A stretch of DNA of 36,874 nt from assembly GCA_043747745.1 (NCBI GenBank), contig JAYTOP010000100.1, positions 1-36,874 on the forward strand, written 5' to 3'. The translations under genes and the position numbers were made by a program. The stretch comes from SZAS-103 sp043747745 (GTDB taxonomy: Bacteria; Pseudomonadota; Gammaproteobacteria; Xanthomonadales; Xanthomonadaceae). Shown piece after piece: positions 1 to 7,106 of this stretch (position 1 is its first letter; each line of letters starts with the position of its first letter). Under the pieces are notes generated by a model, which was given only the letters and a program-made list of their open reading frames with translations, had not been told where the DNA came from and did no database searches.

Positions 1-261
1 CGAAAGGGTCTGGGTGCCGGTCACCAGGGTATGTGCTGCAGCCCACTGCTTCATGGCTGCATGGACGGCGCGGGTCGGCATGACGCCGTGGCGATATTCA
101 TGCTTGTAAGCGGGCGAATACGGATTGGTAACAGTCCCGGGCTTGAGGACCGGTGCCGAAGCGCCTGCGGCGCTAGCTTGCGTCACGAACACGGTGCCTG
201 CGGCCAGGATGGCCAGCGCGAGGGAGGTTTTACGCAAGCGGGTAAAGGACGTCGAGTTCAT
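1..261 (-). CDS. Secreted protein of unknown function, 5' part only
   Basis: The reading frame starts at the ATG whose complement lies at 259-261 and runs off the left edge, giving 87 residues. Residues 1-32 form a clear Sec signal peptide: a basic start (TRLRK), a hydrophobic core (LALAILAAG) and a likely cleavage site after QASA. The mature part contains NPYSPAYKHEYRHG followed by an Ala/Lys/Gln-rich helix. The protein is therefore probably exported to the periplasm or outside. I do not recognise the family from this fragment; the short proregion-like stretch would fit a secreted hydrolase, but that is a guess. The gene starts 61 bp from the palindromic repeat at 323, so its promoter region is bordered by a mobile-element scar. 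Confidence 0.6.
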   Translation of the reverse strand, partial: MNSTSFTRLRKTSLALAILAAGTVFVTQASAAGASAPVLKPGTVTNPYSPAYKHEYRHGVMPTRAVHAAMKQWAAAHTLVTGTQTLS

Positions 262-322
262 TCGTAACCCCAGATGTGTGTGTGGTGTGCGACACGGGCG
301 GTATTGCCTGCGGCGCTGGGAC

Positions 323-388
323 AACAGGGGACAGACCACGGTTTAGTTCGGGATTAGTTCTCGAAAACCGTGGTCTGTCCCTGAGGTA
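323..388. repeat. Palindromic repeat copy 1 with first 8 bases of an IS10-like end
   Basis: This 66-bp segment is identical, base for base, to 3035-3100. A left arm at 323-344 begins AACAGGGGACAGACC; after a 20-base spacer the right arm starts AAACCGTGGTCTGTCC at 365-380. The right arm stops six bases short of full symmetry and is followed by CTGAGGTA (381-388), the first eight bases of the IS element at 3093. The copy then joins an IS3-family remnant. Seen in the sequence: identity and symmetry. Inferred: the palindrome is a REP or MITE-like element, and this copy once held the same IS at the same point, most of which was later deleted. Confidence 0.8.
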
Positions 389-459
389 ATCGAAAGCGGC
401 TCCACTCGACTTTGGGCTACGTCAGCCCGGAAGAGTTTGAGCTGACCCATGTCGCTTGA
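388..459 (+). pseudogene. IS3-family transposase (OrfB) C-terminal remnant
   Basis: Translating from 388 gives NRKRLHSTLGYVSPEEFE and then a stop at 457-459. This is the standard C-terminal end of the IS3-family DDE transposase OrfB, in which the HS-LGY-SP-F motif closes the integrase core. Everything upstream is missing, because the frame enters directly from the 66-bp palindromic repeat. The roughly 25 bases after the stop, ending GCAAGATCA near 484, would correspond to the right end of that IS. It is too short to be functional and marks an old deletion junction between two mobile elements. Confidence 0.7.
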
Positions 460-755
460 ACGGGCGTCCGTGATTCGGGAGCAAGATCAACCCCAGCCCG
501 CCGCCGAGCAAATGGGCAATATACAAGTCGATACAGTGCTCGCCCGCCGACCTGAGCCGAAAATGATGAACGACTTGTCGGGCGCTAAAGCACGGTCAAC
601 ATCCGCGGGGGACCCGTCGCTGAAGGAAAGCGGCAATGGCCCATCGTATTTGCTCCGGACCCGGCACCTTCGCATCGTCCAAGCCCCGAGCTTGTATAGC
701 AGCTATGCTTGGCGCACCGTCAGCGCATTCCGCACCTGACGCCCGGGACCTTGTC
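460..755. other. Stretch without a recognisable gene
   Basis: About 300 bases follow the IS3 remnant. Both strands have short open frames here, but none has a ribosome binding site, a recognisable motif or codon use like that of the neighbouring genes. The last 30 or so bases must contain the translation signals of the alpha/beta hydrolase start at 756, but no strong Shine-Dalgarno sequence is visible. I see nothing else. Confidence 0.5.
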
Positions 756-1684
756 ATGCGAAACGTCGCCGCCGCCGCGCTCTGCGCGATCCTGCTCAGC
801 TGGTCGCCGGCGGCGTTCGCCGGGCCGGTCACGATGCCGGAAGGGGTCGTTGCGCTGGAGGTGAGGATCCCGGCGGGGAATGTGACACTCGCGGCAACGC
901 TCTACCGTCCGGCCCATGCGCGGAGGGACCTGCCCGCCATGGTGATCGTTCACGGCTCCGGTCCGACGACGCGCGCGATGACGGGCTTCTGGACCAATAC
1001 GGCACTGCGGTCGGGCGACGTAGCCGTCCTGTGTACGACAAGCGCGGCACCGGTCAGTCGACCGGGCACTACCCCGAGTGGGACGTAAAGACGACGTCGG
1101 CCATGTTCTCGGACCTGGCGTCTGACGCCGACTACGCGGTCCGGTGGCTGGCGACCCAGCCGGGGGTCGACCACGCCCGTATCGGACTGGTGGGCGGGAG
1201 CCAGGCCGGATGGATCATGCCCCTCGCCGCCTCCCGAGAGCCTCTGGTCCGCTTCCTCTTCATCGGCGAGGGCGTACCCCTTGCCGCGGGCATCGAGGAG
1301 ATTCACTCCACCTACCTCGACTCGGTATCGACGTACGAGAAGACGAGGCCGACGCTGCGCCAAGTCAACGCGGCCGACGCGCTTGCGGAGGACTTCATCG
1401 GCGAGCGCGGCTACGACCCCGCCATCGTGCTCACCGGTCTCGCGATCCCGGTCATGTGGACCTACGGCCTTTACGACGAGGCGATCCCCACGCACCTATC
1501 GATCGATCGCATCGGCGCGCTGCAGAAGGCGGGCAAGGCGAACTTCGACATTCACATCTTTCCGTTCGGCGACCACAACTTCTACAATGTCTTCAGCGGC
1601 GATCGCTACGACCTGTCGGCCGTGCTGCGCGACTGGCTAGACCGGAAGGGGATCACGCCGGCGGCCGGGCGGAGGCGGCCCTGA
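756..1684 (+). pseudogene. Alpha/beta hydrolase, exported, with a one-base frameshift
   Basis: Two frames join into one gene. The first, from ATG 756, encodes a signal peptide (LCAILLSWSPAAFAG) and the first half of an alpha/beta hydrolase with the HGSGP oxyanion-hole motif. The second, entered at about 1030, continues with VYDKRGTGQS, the nucleophile elbow GGSQAG, a YGLYDEA acid region and a final GDHNF histidine. The frames meet at CCTGTGTACGAC, where one missing G (CCTGGTGTACGAC) would give the usual AVLVYDKRG. With that base restored, the product would be about 310 residues and complete. It is therefore either a recent pseudogene or a sequencing error. The substrate is unknown; signal peptide and fold suggest an exported esterase-like enzyme. 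Its 3' end overlaps the convergent araC-type gene by 32 bp. Confidence 0.75.
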
Positions 1685-2441
1685 TCTCGCTTGGCGTGCG
1701 TCCCAGCAAGCGCCTGAACGTCCGGACCATGTGGCTTTGGTCGCAGAACCCGGCATCGACGGCGATCGCCGCGAACGCGCGGTCGGTCGAGCGCACCAGC
1801 CGCAGAGCGCGCTCGGCTCGCCTGCGCCGGATGCTGGCCTCGATGCTCTCGCCGGTCGCGTGGAGGTACGCGCGAGCGACCCAGGCGGGATGACGTTCTA
1901 CCACGGCGGCGAGATTCCCCGTGGATGTGATGCCGGCCGAGATGGCGATCTCGAGCCGATCGAGCCAGGGGGGCGCCACGCCGGTGGGAGGGGCCAGCGA
2001 GACCGCGTCGAAGAACGCCGCGAGGATCCCGACGCCGTCGGCGTCGCCGTTGGTCAGTTCGTTGGCGGATGACGAGGCAAGTCGTCCGACGGTGCCGCCG
2101 ATCCAGTGGCCGCCCTGGGTCATCGGATAGGCTGTTCGCAACCCGAGGGCGGCGGGATCGAATAGGATAGAGACCGTGTCCAGGCCGTGCGGACCAACTT
2201 CGTTCGAGTGCGCCCGACCGGCCGGATGGTAGACCGCGGCGGGCCGGCTGATATTGACGCTGAGGCCCTCGCCCCGCTCAAAGTAGCTGCCGCAGCGGTA
2301 AAGGGTGAGGCAGGGCCAATCGTGGCCGTGCTCCCCGATCCGCTGCCCCGGCGGGTGTTCGACCCGAAACACCCTCAGGCCGGACGATCGGCCGACGACG
2401 GTCTCGACGCCGTGGAAGCTACGCACGGGAGCATTGTTCAC
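1653..2441 (-). CDS. AraC-family transcriptional regulator
   Basis: The 262-residue product has an N-terminal cupin-like sensing half (HGHDWPCLTLY, about residues 35-100) and a C-terminal double helix-turn-helix of the AraC/XylS type (about 170-258). The second recognition region is typical: FAAIAVDAGFCDQSHMVRTF then GRTPSEIR. Proteins of this family bind promoter DNA and respond to a small ligand through the N-terminal half. The gene converges on the frameshifted alpha/beta hydrolase and overlaps its 3' end by 32 bp. It may have regulated neighbouring genes, but no target site is visible. No strong ribosome binding site precedes ATG 2441, yet the frame is full length and intact. Confidence 0.85.
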   Translation of the reverse strand: MNNAPVRSFHGVETVVGRSSGLRVFRVEHPPGQRIGEHGHDWPCLTLYRCGSYFERGEGLSVNISRPAAVYHPAGRAHSNEVGPHGLDTVSILFDPAALGLRTAYPMTQGGHWIGGTVGRLASSSANELTNGDADGVGILAAFFDAVSLAPPTGVAPPWLDRLEIAISAGITSTGNLAAVVERHPAWVARAYLHATGESIEASIRRRRAERALRLVRSTDRAFAAIAVDAGFCDQSHMVRTFRRLLGRTPSEIRAASARPPA

Positions 2442-2931
2442 GACAGGCCGTTTCGCGGCGCTCGTCGCGCTCGTCGCGCTCGTGTCACTTGGGGTGGGCC
2501 GGCCCGCAACTTCTCTCGGTGACGGATGGCGGTATCATCGTTGCGCGGCGTCATGTCGACCTTCCAGAGTGCGGTGGGGCCGTGAGGCGAGATGCCGTCA
2601 TTTAGCCTGTCATCGGCGTATGTTAGCCCCACACTTGCCCCCGGGACAGCTAAACCGCTGAAGCGGTCGTGCCCGGACGGAACACCCGGCGGTCGGGCGT
2701 CAGACGACGGGGTGCGCGAGTCGGTGGCAACGGGTCCGGTCCAATCGGATTGGTCCGCAAGGAGCGGAATGATAGCCCTCGCGTCCGGCGCAATGATGAG
2801 CGTATAGAGATGACATGCGGACCCAATCTGTCACTTAATGCAGTCAGCCACTGTCGCCTGAACTCACGAAACGAATCTCCTGCATGCGAGTTCACGGAAG
2901 ATGCATGAAGGCACACTAACTGGAGGTAGTA
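2442..2931. other. Gene-free region upstream of the AraC gene
   Basis: About 490 bases hold no convincing gene. A small tandem run of the 9-mer CGCTCGTCG occurs near 2459-2485, just upstream of the AraC start. The long open frames on both strands here are products of high GC and show no motif. The promoter of the AraC gene should lie in the first 100 bases, but I cannot identify clear -35 and -10 boxes. Confidence 0.5.
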
Positions 2932-3034
2932 TCTTGCTTTATCAATATTTTCGCCCGCGAAGGAGCGGATTGATTCGAACGACGCCCACCGGCTCAGCGT
3001 GACGATTTCACTTCGTTGGTTGTTGATATCTGAA
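2932..3034 (-). pseudogene. Antibiotic-biosynthesis-monooxygenase-like gene fragment
   Basis: On the minus strand the frame reads VTLSRWASFESIRSFAGENI followed by DKARYY. This is the conserved core of small ABM-type (dimeric alpha/beta barrel) monooxygenase proteins, where a W-S-AIRAFAG-D segment is followed by AVYYPEDERFL. Here the segment is cut on both sides. Upstream it runs straight into the palindromic repeat at 3035, and downstream the expected PED-FLL part is replaced by unrelated sequence. Only about 35 residues remain, so it cannot be functional. The family call rests on this one motif. Confidence 0.45.
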
Positions 3035-3092
3035 AACAGGGGACAGACCACGGTTTAGTTCGGGATTAGTTCTCGAAAACCGTGGTCTGTCC
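3035..3092. repeat. Palindromic repeat copy 2, split by the IS10-like element
   Basis: The left arm begins AACAGGGGACAGACC and the right arm starts AAACCGTGGTCTGTCC, as in copy 1. Its last six bases (CCTGTT, 4443-4448) lie on the far side of the IS. Removing 3093-4433 and one copy of the 9-bp duplication GGTCTGTCC (3084-3092 and 4434-4442) restores a perfect palindrome with 22-bp arms and a 20-base loop. This reconstruction shows that the IS jumped into a pre-existing hairpin element. The palindrome resembles REP-type elements moved by Y1 transposases, which is inference. Confidence 0.85.
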
Positions 3093-4433
3093 CTGAGGTA
3101 TCCCCCCAAAATATCCAATCGGTGCAATGCGTTGCGGCAAGCTCATGCGTGACAGTGCACGCATGATGCGGCCATTCTTGCGGTTACCAAGCCTCAAGAG
3201 ACTGCACCATGCGCGCAACGCAAGTATTGCAAAGATGTCTTTCCGATGCCCTCATTCCGATGCATGCAAGCCGTTGCGCGGTGCTGCTCAAGGCAACCGA
3301 GGCATTGCTGGCCAGACGTCGGCTGACCTTGATGGATGTGGCACGATCCTGGCCCGATGCACAGCGCGTTCGCGCTCCCCTCAAGGCGCTCGATCGGTTG
3401 TTGAGCAATCGCCATCTGCAGGCCGAACGGGGGTCGCTGCATGCAGCGATGGCGATCTGGCTGGTGCGCCAGCGACAGCCGGTGATCGTGGTGGACTGGT
3501 GCGATCTGAAGGCCGATCGAAGCCAGCACTTGCTCAGGGCGGCCGTTGCGGTCGGTGGTCGCACACTGACCCTGTTGGATTCGGTGTTTCCCGACGGCAT
3601 GCAGGCATCGCCGGTGGCGGAGAAGCAGTTCCTGAAGCAATTGGCCGAGCTGATTCCGGCCGGATGCACCCCGATCATCGTCACCGACGCTGGCTTTCGT
3701 GCACCGTGGTACCGTCAGGTAGAAGCATTGGGATGGCATTGGCTGGGCCGGCTGCGGCATCGCAAGTTGATCAAGCCGGTGACCGAGGAACTAGCCGAAG
3801 ACTGGGTACCTTGCAAGGCCCTGTACGCGCTGGCGCTGGCTGCGCCACGCGATCTGGGGTTGATGCACATCGTGCGCAACGCGCCGATGGTGGCGCGTAC
3901 GGTGCTGCACGCCAAGCCGCCGCAGCATCGCAAGTCCTACACCCGCCGCGGCCAGCCGCGGCGGAGCAAGAGCAGCCTGCAAAGCGCAGCGCGCGAACGC
4001 GAACCATGGCTGCTGGTCGCTTCACCCGAACTGGAAGCCTTGAGTGCGCGGCAATTGATCGGCCTGTACGCCCGACGCATGCAGATCGAGTTGGCGTTCC
4101 GCGATCTGAAGTCGCACCGCTACGGCCAAGGCTTCGAAGACAGCCTGACCCGAAAGGGGGCACGCATTGAGATCCTGCTGTTGATCCATACCCTGGCAGC
4201 CTTCGCTTCCTGGCTCGTGGGCATGGCCTGCGAACACGTCGGTATCGATCGCTGGCTCAACCCGCGCTGTTCCACCCGTCGCCTGTATTCGGTCATGCGT
4301 CTGGGACGCGAAGCACTCGTGCGACGATGGCTCGACTGGACCGTCGAACAGCTCATCGAGCAACTCATAAACCCACAACCCGCACTGCGAGAGCAGCTCG
4401 CGCTGCCGGTGTGAATTCGTGGGGATACCTCAG
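3093..4433 (+). mobile_element. IS10-like insertion sequence (IS4 family), complete
   Basis: The element is 1341 bp with perfect 13-bp terminal inverted repeats CTGAGGTATCCCC and a 9-bp target duplication GGTCTGTCC. Size, end sequence (IS10 ends with CTGAGAGATCCCC) and duplication length all match the IS10 subgroup of the IS4 family. It carries one intact transposase gene. Perfect target duplications and an open transposase frame argue for a recent insertion. An outer boundary at the AACAGGGGACAGACC repeats was considered and rejected, because it leaves the left end with an unexplained 43-bp insert. Confidence 0.9.
3209..4414 (+). CDS. IS10-like transposase (IS4 family, DDE)
   Basis: The 401-residue enzyme is almost the same length as IS10 transposase (402). 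It carries the three acidic residues of the DDE site: VVDWCD near residue 93, VTDAGF near 155, and the glutamate in RMQIELAFRDLK. The last lies within the full Y-(2)-R-(3)-E-(6)-K signature of the IS4 family. It cuts the element out and inserts it with a 9-bp stagger, probably through hairpin intermediates as known for IS10. The start is 116 bp inside the left end. No frameshift or stop interrupts it, so it should be active. Confidence 0.93.
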   Translation: MRATQVLQRCLSDALIPMHASRCAVLLKATEALLARRRLTLMDVARSWPDAQRVRAPLKALDRLLSNRHLQAERGSLHAAMAIWLVRQRQPVIVVDWCDLKADRSQHLLRAAVAVGGRTLTLLDSVFPDGMQASPVAEKQFLKQLAELIPAGCTPIIVTDAGFRAPWYRQVEALGWHWLGRLRHRKLIKPVTEELAEDWVPCKALYALALAAPRDLGLMHIVRNAPMVARTVLHAKPPQHRKSYTRRGQPRRSKSSLQSAAREREPWLLVASPELEALSARQLIGLYARRMQIELAFRDLKSHRYGQGFEDSLTRKGARIEILLLIHTLAAFASWLVGMACEHVGIDRWLNPRCSTRRLYSVMRLGREALVRRWLDWTVEQLIEQLINPQPALREQLALPV

Positions 4434-4532
4434 GGTCTGTCCCCTGTTGTTCGCGCGCTTACGAAAAGGCGGTCAAGAGTGACGCCCATGGCGAAAGACA
4501 AAATTATGTATCCGATCATCTCAGTCTGCATG

Positions 4533-4670
4533 CTAATCCCATACGAGATTGAAAGTGGCGCCCAACCGGGCAATTTCGCGCCCAATTCGCCAATGGCCCG
4601 GCTTCTTGAGCTTAGCCGCGTATGGGTTCTTGCGGGACTTCATAGCGAAAAGGTCGTATTCGGATTTCAT
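4533..4670 (-). pseudogene. Truncated BrnA-like antitoxin fragment
   Basis: The frame begins MKSEYDLFAMKSRKNPYAAK, close to the N-terminus of a common antitoxin type (MK-EYDFS-K-RNPYA-KLKK) that normally continues with a ribbon-helix-helix or CopG-like DNA-binding part. Here the homology stops after LKK, and an unrelated tail of about 20 residues ends at 4533. No toxin gene lies beside it. It is probably a relic of a toxin-antitoxin pair, cut during the rearrangements that also brought in the IS element 100 bp away. The family call rests on the N-terminal motif only. Confidence 0.4.
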
Positions 4671-4707
4671 GATCTCATAGCCCGTAGAATGAGATGGCGA
4701 TTTGAAA

Positions 4708-5007
4708 TTAGCCGGATTGCCCTTCACACGGTGCGAGCGCCACGATCGACAAGGCATGGATATCGCTTTGCATCAACTCCCCGAGCGCGCCATACACCAA
4801 CCGATGGCGCGCCACCGCGCCGACGCCCCGAAATGCCGCGCTGGCGATCCGAAGCGCGTAATGCCCACGCCCATCGCGTGCGCCCGCATGGCCGACGTGC
4901 ATGTGGCTCTCGTCGACCAGTTCGACGGCGACCGGTGCCAGCCCGACCAGTGCCGCGCGGATGCGCTCGGCACGCGTCGCCTTGTCGCCGATCACAACTT
5001 CCGTCAC
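4708..5007 (-). CDS. bolA: BolA family protein
   Basis: The 99-residue product shows the BolA pattern: RIRAAL, then VELVDESHMHVGHAG, and VARHRLVYGALGELM. The histidine in the RHRLVY segment is the conserved residue that helps BolA proteins bind a shared [2Fe-2S] cluster with a monothiol glutaredoxin. Roles in the family include iron-sulfur trafficking and stress-responsive regulation. The start ATG overlaps the yciI stop by four bases (ATGA), so the two genes are almost certainly translated from one message. A shorter start at an internal Met (MHVGHAG) would remove the first strand and is unlikely. Confidence 0.9.
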   Translation of the reverse strand: MTEVVIGDKATRAERIRAALVGLAPVAVELVDESHMHVGHAGARDGRGHYALRIASAAFRGVGAVARHRLVYGALGELMQSDIHALSIVALAPCEGQSG

Positions 5008-5303
5008 GGCAAGGTCTGCCGGAACGGGCGCACGTCGACGCGCTCGTAAACGCCAGCCGCAGAGAACGGGTCGGCATCCGCCCAGGCTTGGGCATCTTGC
5101 AACGACGCGAATTCGGCGACGATCAGGCTGCCGGAAAATCCAGCCGGACCAGGATCGACCGAATCGATCGCCGGAAATGGACCGGCCAAGACAAGGCGTC
5201 CGGCATCGAGCAAAGCCTGCAATCGCGCAAGGTGCGCGGGCCGCACCGACAACCGCGTGGACAGCGAATCGGCGCGATCAATGGCGACAATGGCATACAA
5301 CAT
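5004..5303 (-). CDS. yciI: YciI family protein
   Basis: The 99-residue protein starts MLYAIVAIDRAD and contains the family's RPAHLARLQALLDAGRLVLA segment, a small ferredoxin-like fold with a conserved His-Asp type site. It ends with DPFSAAGVYERVDVRPF, the usual YciI C-terminus. YciI proteins are suggested to be small lyases or hydrolases, but the substrate in bacteria is not settled. The chosen ATG at 5301-5303 fits the family length; an upstream extension of this frame to 5543 is antisense to the YciO-type gene. It is the first gene of a yciI-bolA pair and is divergent, across 47 bp, from the gene at 5351. Confidence 0.9.
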   Translation of the reverse strand: MLYAIVAIDRADSLSTRLSVRPAHLARLQALLDAGRLVLAGPFPAIDSVDPGPAGFSGSLIVAEFASLQDAQAWADADPFSAAGVYERVDVRPFRQTLP

Positions 5304-5350
5304 GGTACGACTCCTGTGATCGATCCGGCCGAAGCAGGCATCATAGCGGG

Positions 5351-5968
5351 ATGTCCGAACGCCTCCACGTCCATCCGGTCGATCCGCAACCGCGCCTGAT
5401 CGCCCGCGCCGCCGCCGTGCTGAAGGCCGACGGTCTGATCCTGTGCCCGACCGATGCGGGCTACACCTTGGTATGGATGCTGGAAGCGCGTGACGCCGAG
5501 GAACGCGTGCGCCGGATGCGTGCGCTGGACACGAAGCATCCATTCACCGTACTCTGTGCGTCGTTGAGCGATGTCGGGCGCATGGCCCGGCTCGGCGATA
5601 CAGCCTTCAGGCTGATGAAATCGCTGACCCCCGGCCCCTGCACGTTTATCCTGACCGCATCCTCCGACCTGCCCCGTCGTCTGAAGCTGGACAAGCGCCG
5701 TTCGATTGGCGTGCGCAGAGTCGAACACCCGGTTGCACAGGCCCTGTTGCTGGCCGTCGAACAACCGTTGCTCAGTACCACCGTGGCGCTGCCGGACGCT
5801 GAAGGTCTGGCCAGTCACGTAGCCGACGATGTGGCCGACCTCCTGCTGGAGCGGGTGGATGTCATGCTCGACGGTGGGGACTGCGAGCCCGGCCCGACCA
5901 GTGTGGTCGATGCCACCGGCAGCGCTCCCGAACTGCTGCGCCAGGGCTACCGTCCCCTGCAGCTTTGA
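5351..5968 (+). CDS. YciO/Sua5/YrdC family protein
   Basis: The 205-residue product carries the YrdC-fold signature. LKADGLILCPTDAGYTLVWM corresponds to the nucleotide-binding start (usual G-PTDT-YGL). KHPFTVLCASLSDV and GPCTFIL follow (K-PF-LLC and PGP-TFIL in relatives), then the IGVRRVEHPVAQALL segment. YrdC/TsaC proteins make threonylcarbamoyl-AMP for tRNA t6A. YciO-type paralogues have the same fold and binding residues but a less certain role; the sequence and length look closer to YciO. It stands divergent from yciI-bolA, and the promoters must share the 47-bp gap. The gene is intact. Confidence 0.87.
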   Translation: MSERLHVHPVDPQPRLIARAAAVLKADGLILCPTDAGYTLVWMLEARDAEERVRRMRALDTKHPFTVLCASLSDVGRMARLGDTAFRLMKSLTPGPCTFILTASSDLPRRLKLDKRRSIGVRRVEHPVAQALLLAVEQPLLSTTVALPDAEGLASHVADDVADLLLERVDVMLDGGDCEPGPTSVVDATGSAPELLRQGYRPLQL

Positions 5969-6070
5969 TCGCTGACGTCATCGCCGCAAACGATTCGCCA
6001 TGCGCAGATCCAGGCTGCGCACCCAACACCAAGATGCTTTGCGCCGGCCCGGAGGGGGCCAGCAAACCCG

Positions 6071-6958
6071 ATGAACAACGAACCCGTGCAGCTCGCGCTC
6101 GACGCCGGCGCCCCGCTTCCGCCATCCCATGCCGCTGCAGCGACCTCGCTGCAGCAGGAGATCCCGTTGGCGATGGTGCGCGGCCTGCCGATGCTGCAGA
6201 TCCCGCAGGACCTGTACATCCCGCCGGATGCGCTCGAGATCATCCTCGAAGCGTTCGAAGGCCCGCTCGATCTGCTGCTTTACCTGATCCGCCGGCAGAA
6301 CCTCGAAATCCTCGACATCCCGGTCGCCGAAATCACCCGCCAGTACGTCGAATACATCGGGGTCATGCAGGATCTGCGCTTCGAACTCGCCGCCGATTAT
6401 CTGGTGATGGCCGCGATGCTTGCCGAGATCAAGTCGCGGATGCTGCTGCCGCGACCGGTCGAGGACAACAGCGACGAGGCTGACCCGCGCGCCGAACTGG
6501 TGCGGCGCTTGCAGGAATACGAGCGCTTCAAGAAGGCCGCGGAGGACATCGACGGGCTCACCCGCCTGGATCGCGATACGGAGGTCGCCGGCGCGCATGT
6601 GCCCGAATTCGAGGTGTCGCGCCTGCCGCCGCCGGTCGACCTGCGCGACATGCTGCTGGCCCTGCGCGATGTGATGAAGCGCGCCGAACTGTTCGGCCAC
6701 CATGCGGTGCGCCGCGAGACGCTGTCGGTACGCGAGCGCATGGGAGACGTGCTGGCGACACTCGGCGACGGCAAGTTCCACGACTTCATCGCACTGTTCT
6801 CGGCCGAGGAAGGCAAGCTCGGCGTGGTGGTGACCTTCCTCGCAATCCTCGAACTCGCCAAGGAAATGCTGCTGGAAATCGTGCAGGAAAAGCCGCTGGA
6901 AACGATCTACGTGAAGTCGCTGGCGCTCGCCGCGAACGATGACGAAGCCGACGCATGA
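6071..6958 (+). CDS. scpA: Segregation and condensation protein A (ScpA)
   Basis: ScpA is the kleisin subunit that bridges the head domains of SMC and, with ScpB, completes the condensin-like complex that compacts and separates chromosomes. The 295-residue product has the N-terminal kleisin signature FEGPLDLLLYLIRRQNLEIL (from about residue 59), the helical middle with ELAADYLVMAAMLAEIKSRM, and the C-terminal winged-helix part with VVTFLAILELAKE. A 50-residue Ala/Pro/Gln-rich extension precedes the conserved core. It is followed by scpB and rluB, the usual gene order. About 100 bp upstream separate it from the YciO-type gene, so it probably has its own promoter. Confidence 0.95.
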   Translation: MNNEPVQLALDAGAPLPPSHAAAATSLQQEIPLAMVRGLPMLQIPQDLYIPPDALEIILEAFEGPLDLLLYLIRRQNLEILDIPVAEITRQYVEYIGVMQDLRFELAADYLVMAAMLAEIKSRMLLPRPVEDNSDEADPRAELVRRLQEYERFKKAAEDIDGLTRLDRDTEVAGAHVPEFEVSRLPPPVDLRDMLLALRDVMKRAELFGHHAVRRETLSVRERMGDVLATLGDGKFHDFIALFSAEEGKLGVVVTFLAILELAKEMLLEIVQEKPLETIYVKSLALAANDDEADA

Positions 6959-7009
6959 CCCGAACGGACCCCGATTGCATGGTATTCCCAAAATCTCCGA
7001 TCAAGTTCT

Positions 7010-7101
7010 CCGTTCGTGGCGAGCCTGTCGAACCATGGACGAAGAACGGCGCAATCGTGGCGACTCGCGTGGCTGCCCTTCGACGGGCTCAGGGCGAACG
7101 G
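7010..7101. repeat. REP-like inverted pair between scpA and scpB
   Basis: An arm at 7010-7037 beginning CCGTTCGTGGCGAGCCTGTC faces a second at 7076-7101 ending GGCTCAGGGCGAACGG. The complement of the second reads CCGTTCGCCCTGAGCCCGTC, so the two match over about 20 bases with four mismatches. Together they form a long hairpin with a 38-base loop. Motifs of the type TTCGACAGGCTCAGGGCGAA are a widespread REP class in several proteobacterial groups. The pair ends six bases before the scpB start at 7107 and so lies over its leader. Confidence 0.7.
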
Positions 7102-7106
7102 AACTA

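Noticed and set aside
449..739. Plus-strand frame MSLERASVIREQDQ
   Set aside because: It starts inside the IS3 remnant in another frame and shows no motif or translation signal.
3035..4448. IS boundaries at the outer AACAGGGGACAGACC repeats
   Set aside because: This makes the two ends unequal by 43 bases. The inner ends CTGAGGTATCCCC with a 9-bp duplication match the IS10 subgroup and rebuild a perfect palindrome.
6939..7106. scpB start upstream at 6939
   Set aside because: The extension overlaps scpA and is encoded by the REP-like pair; family alignment begins after 7107.
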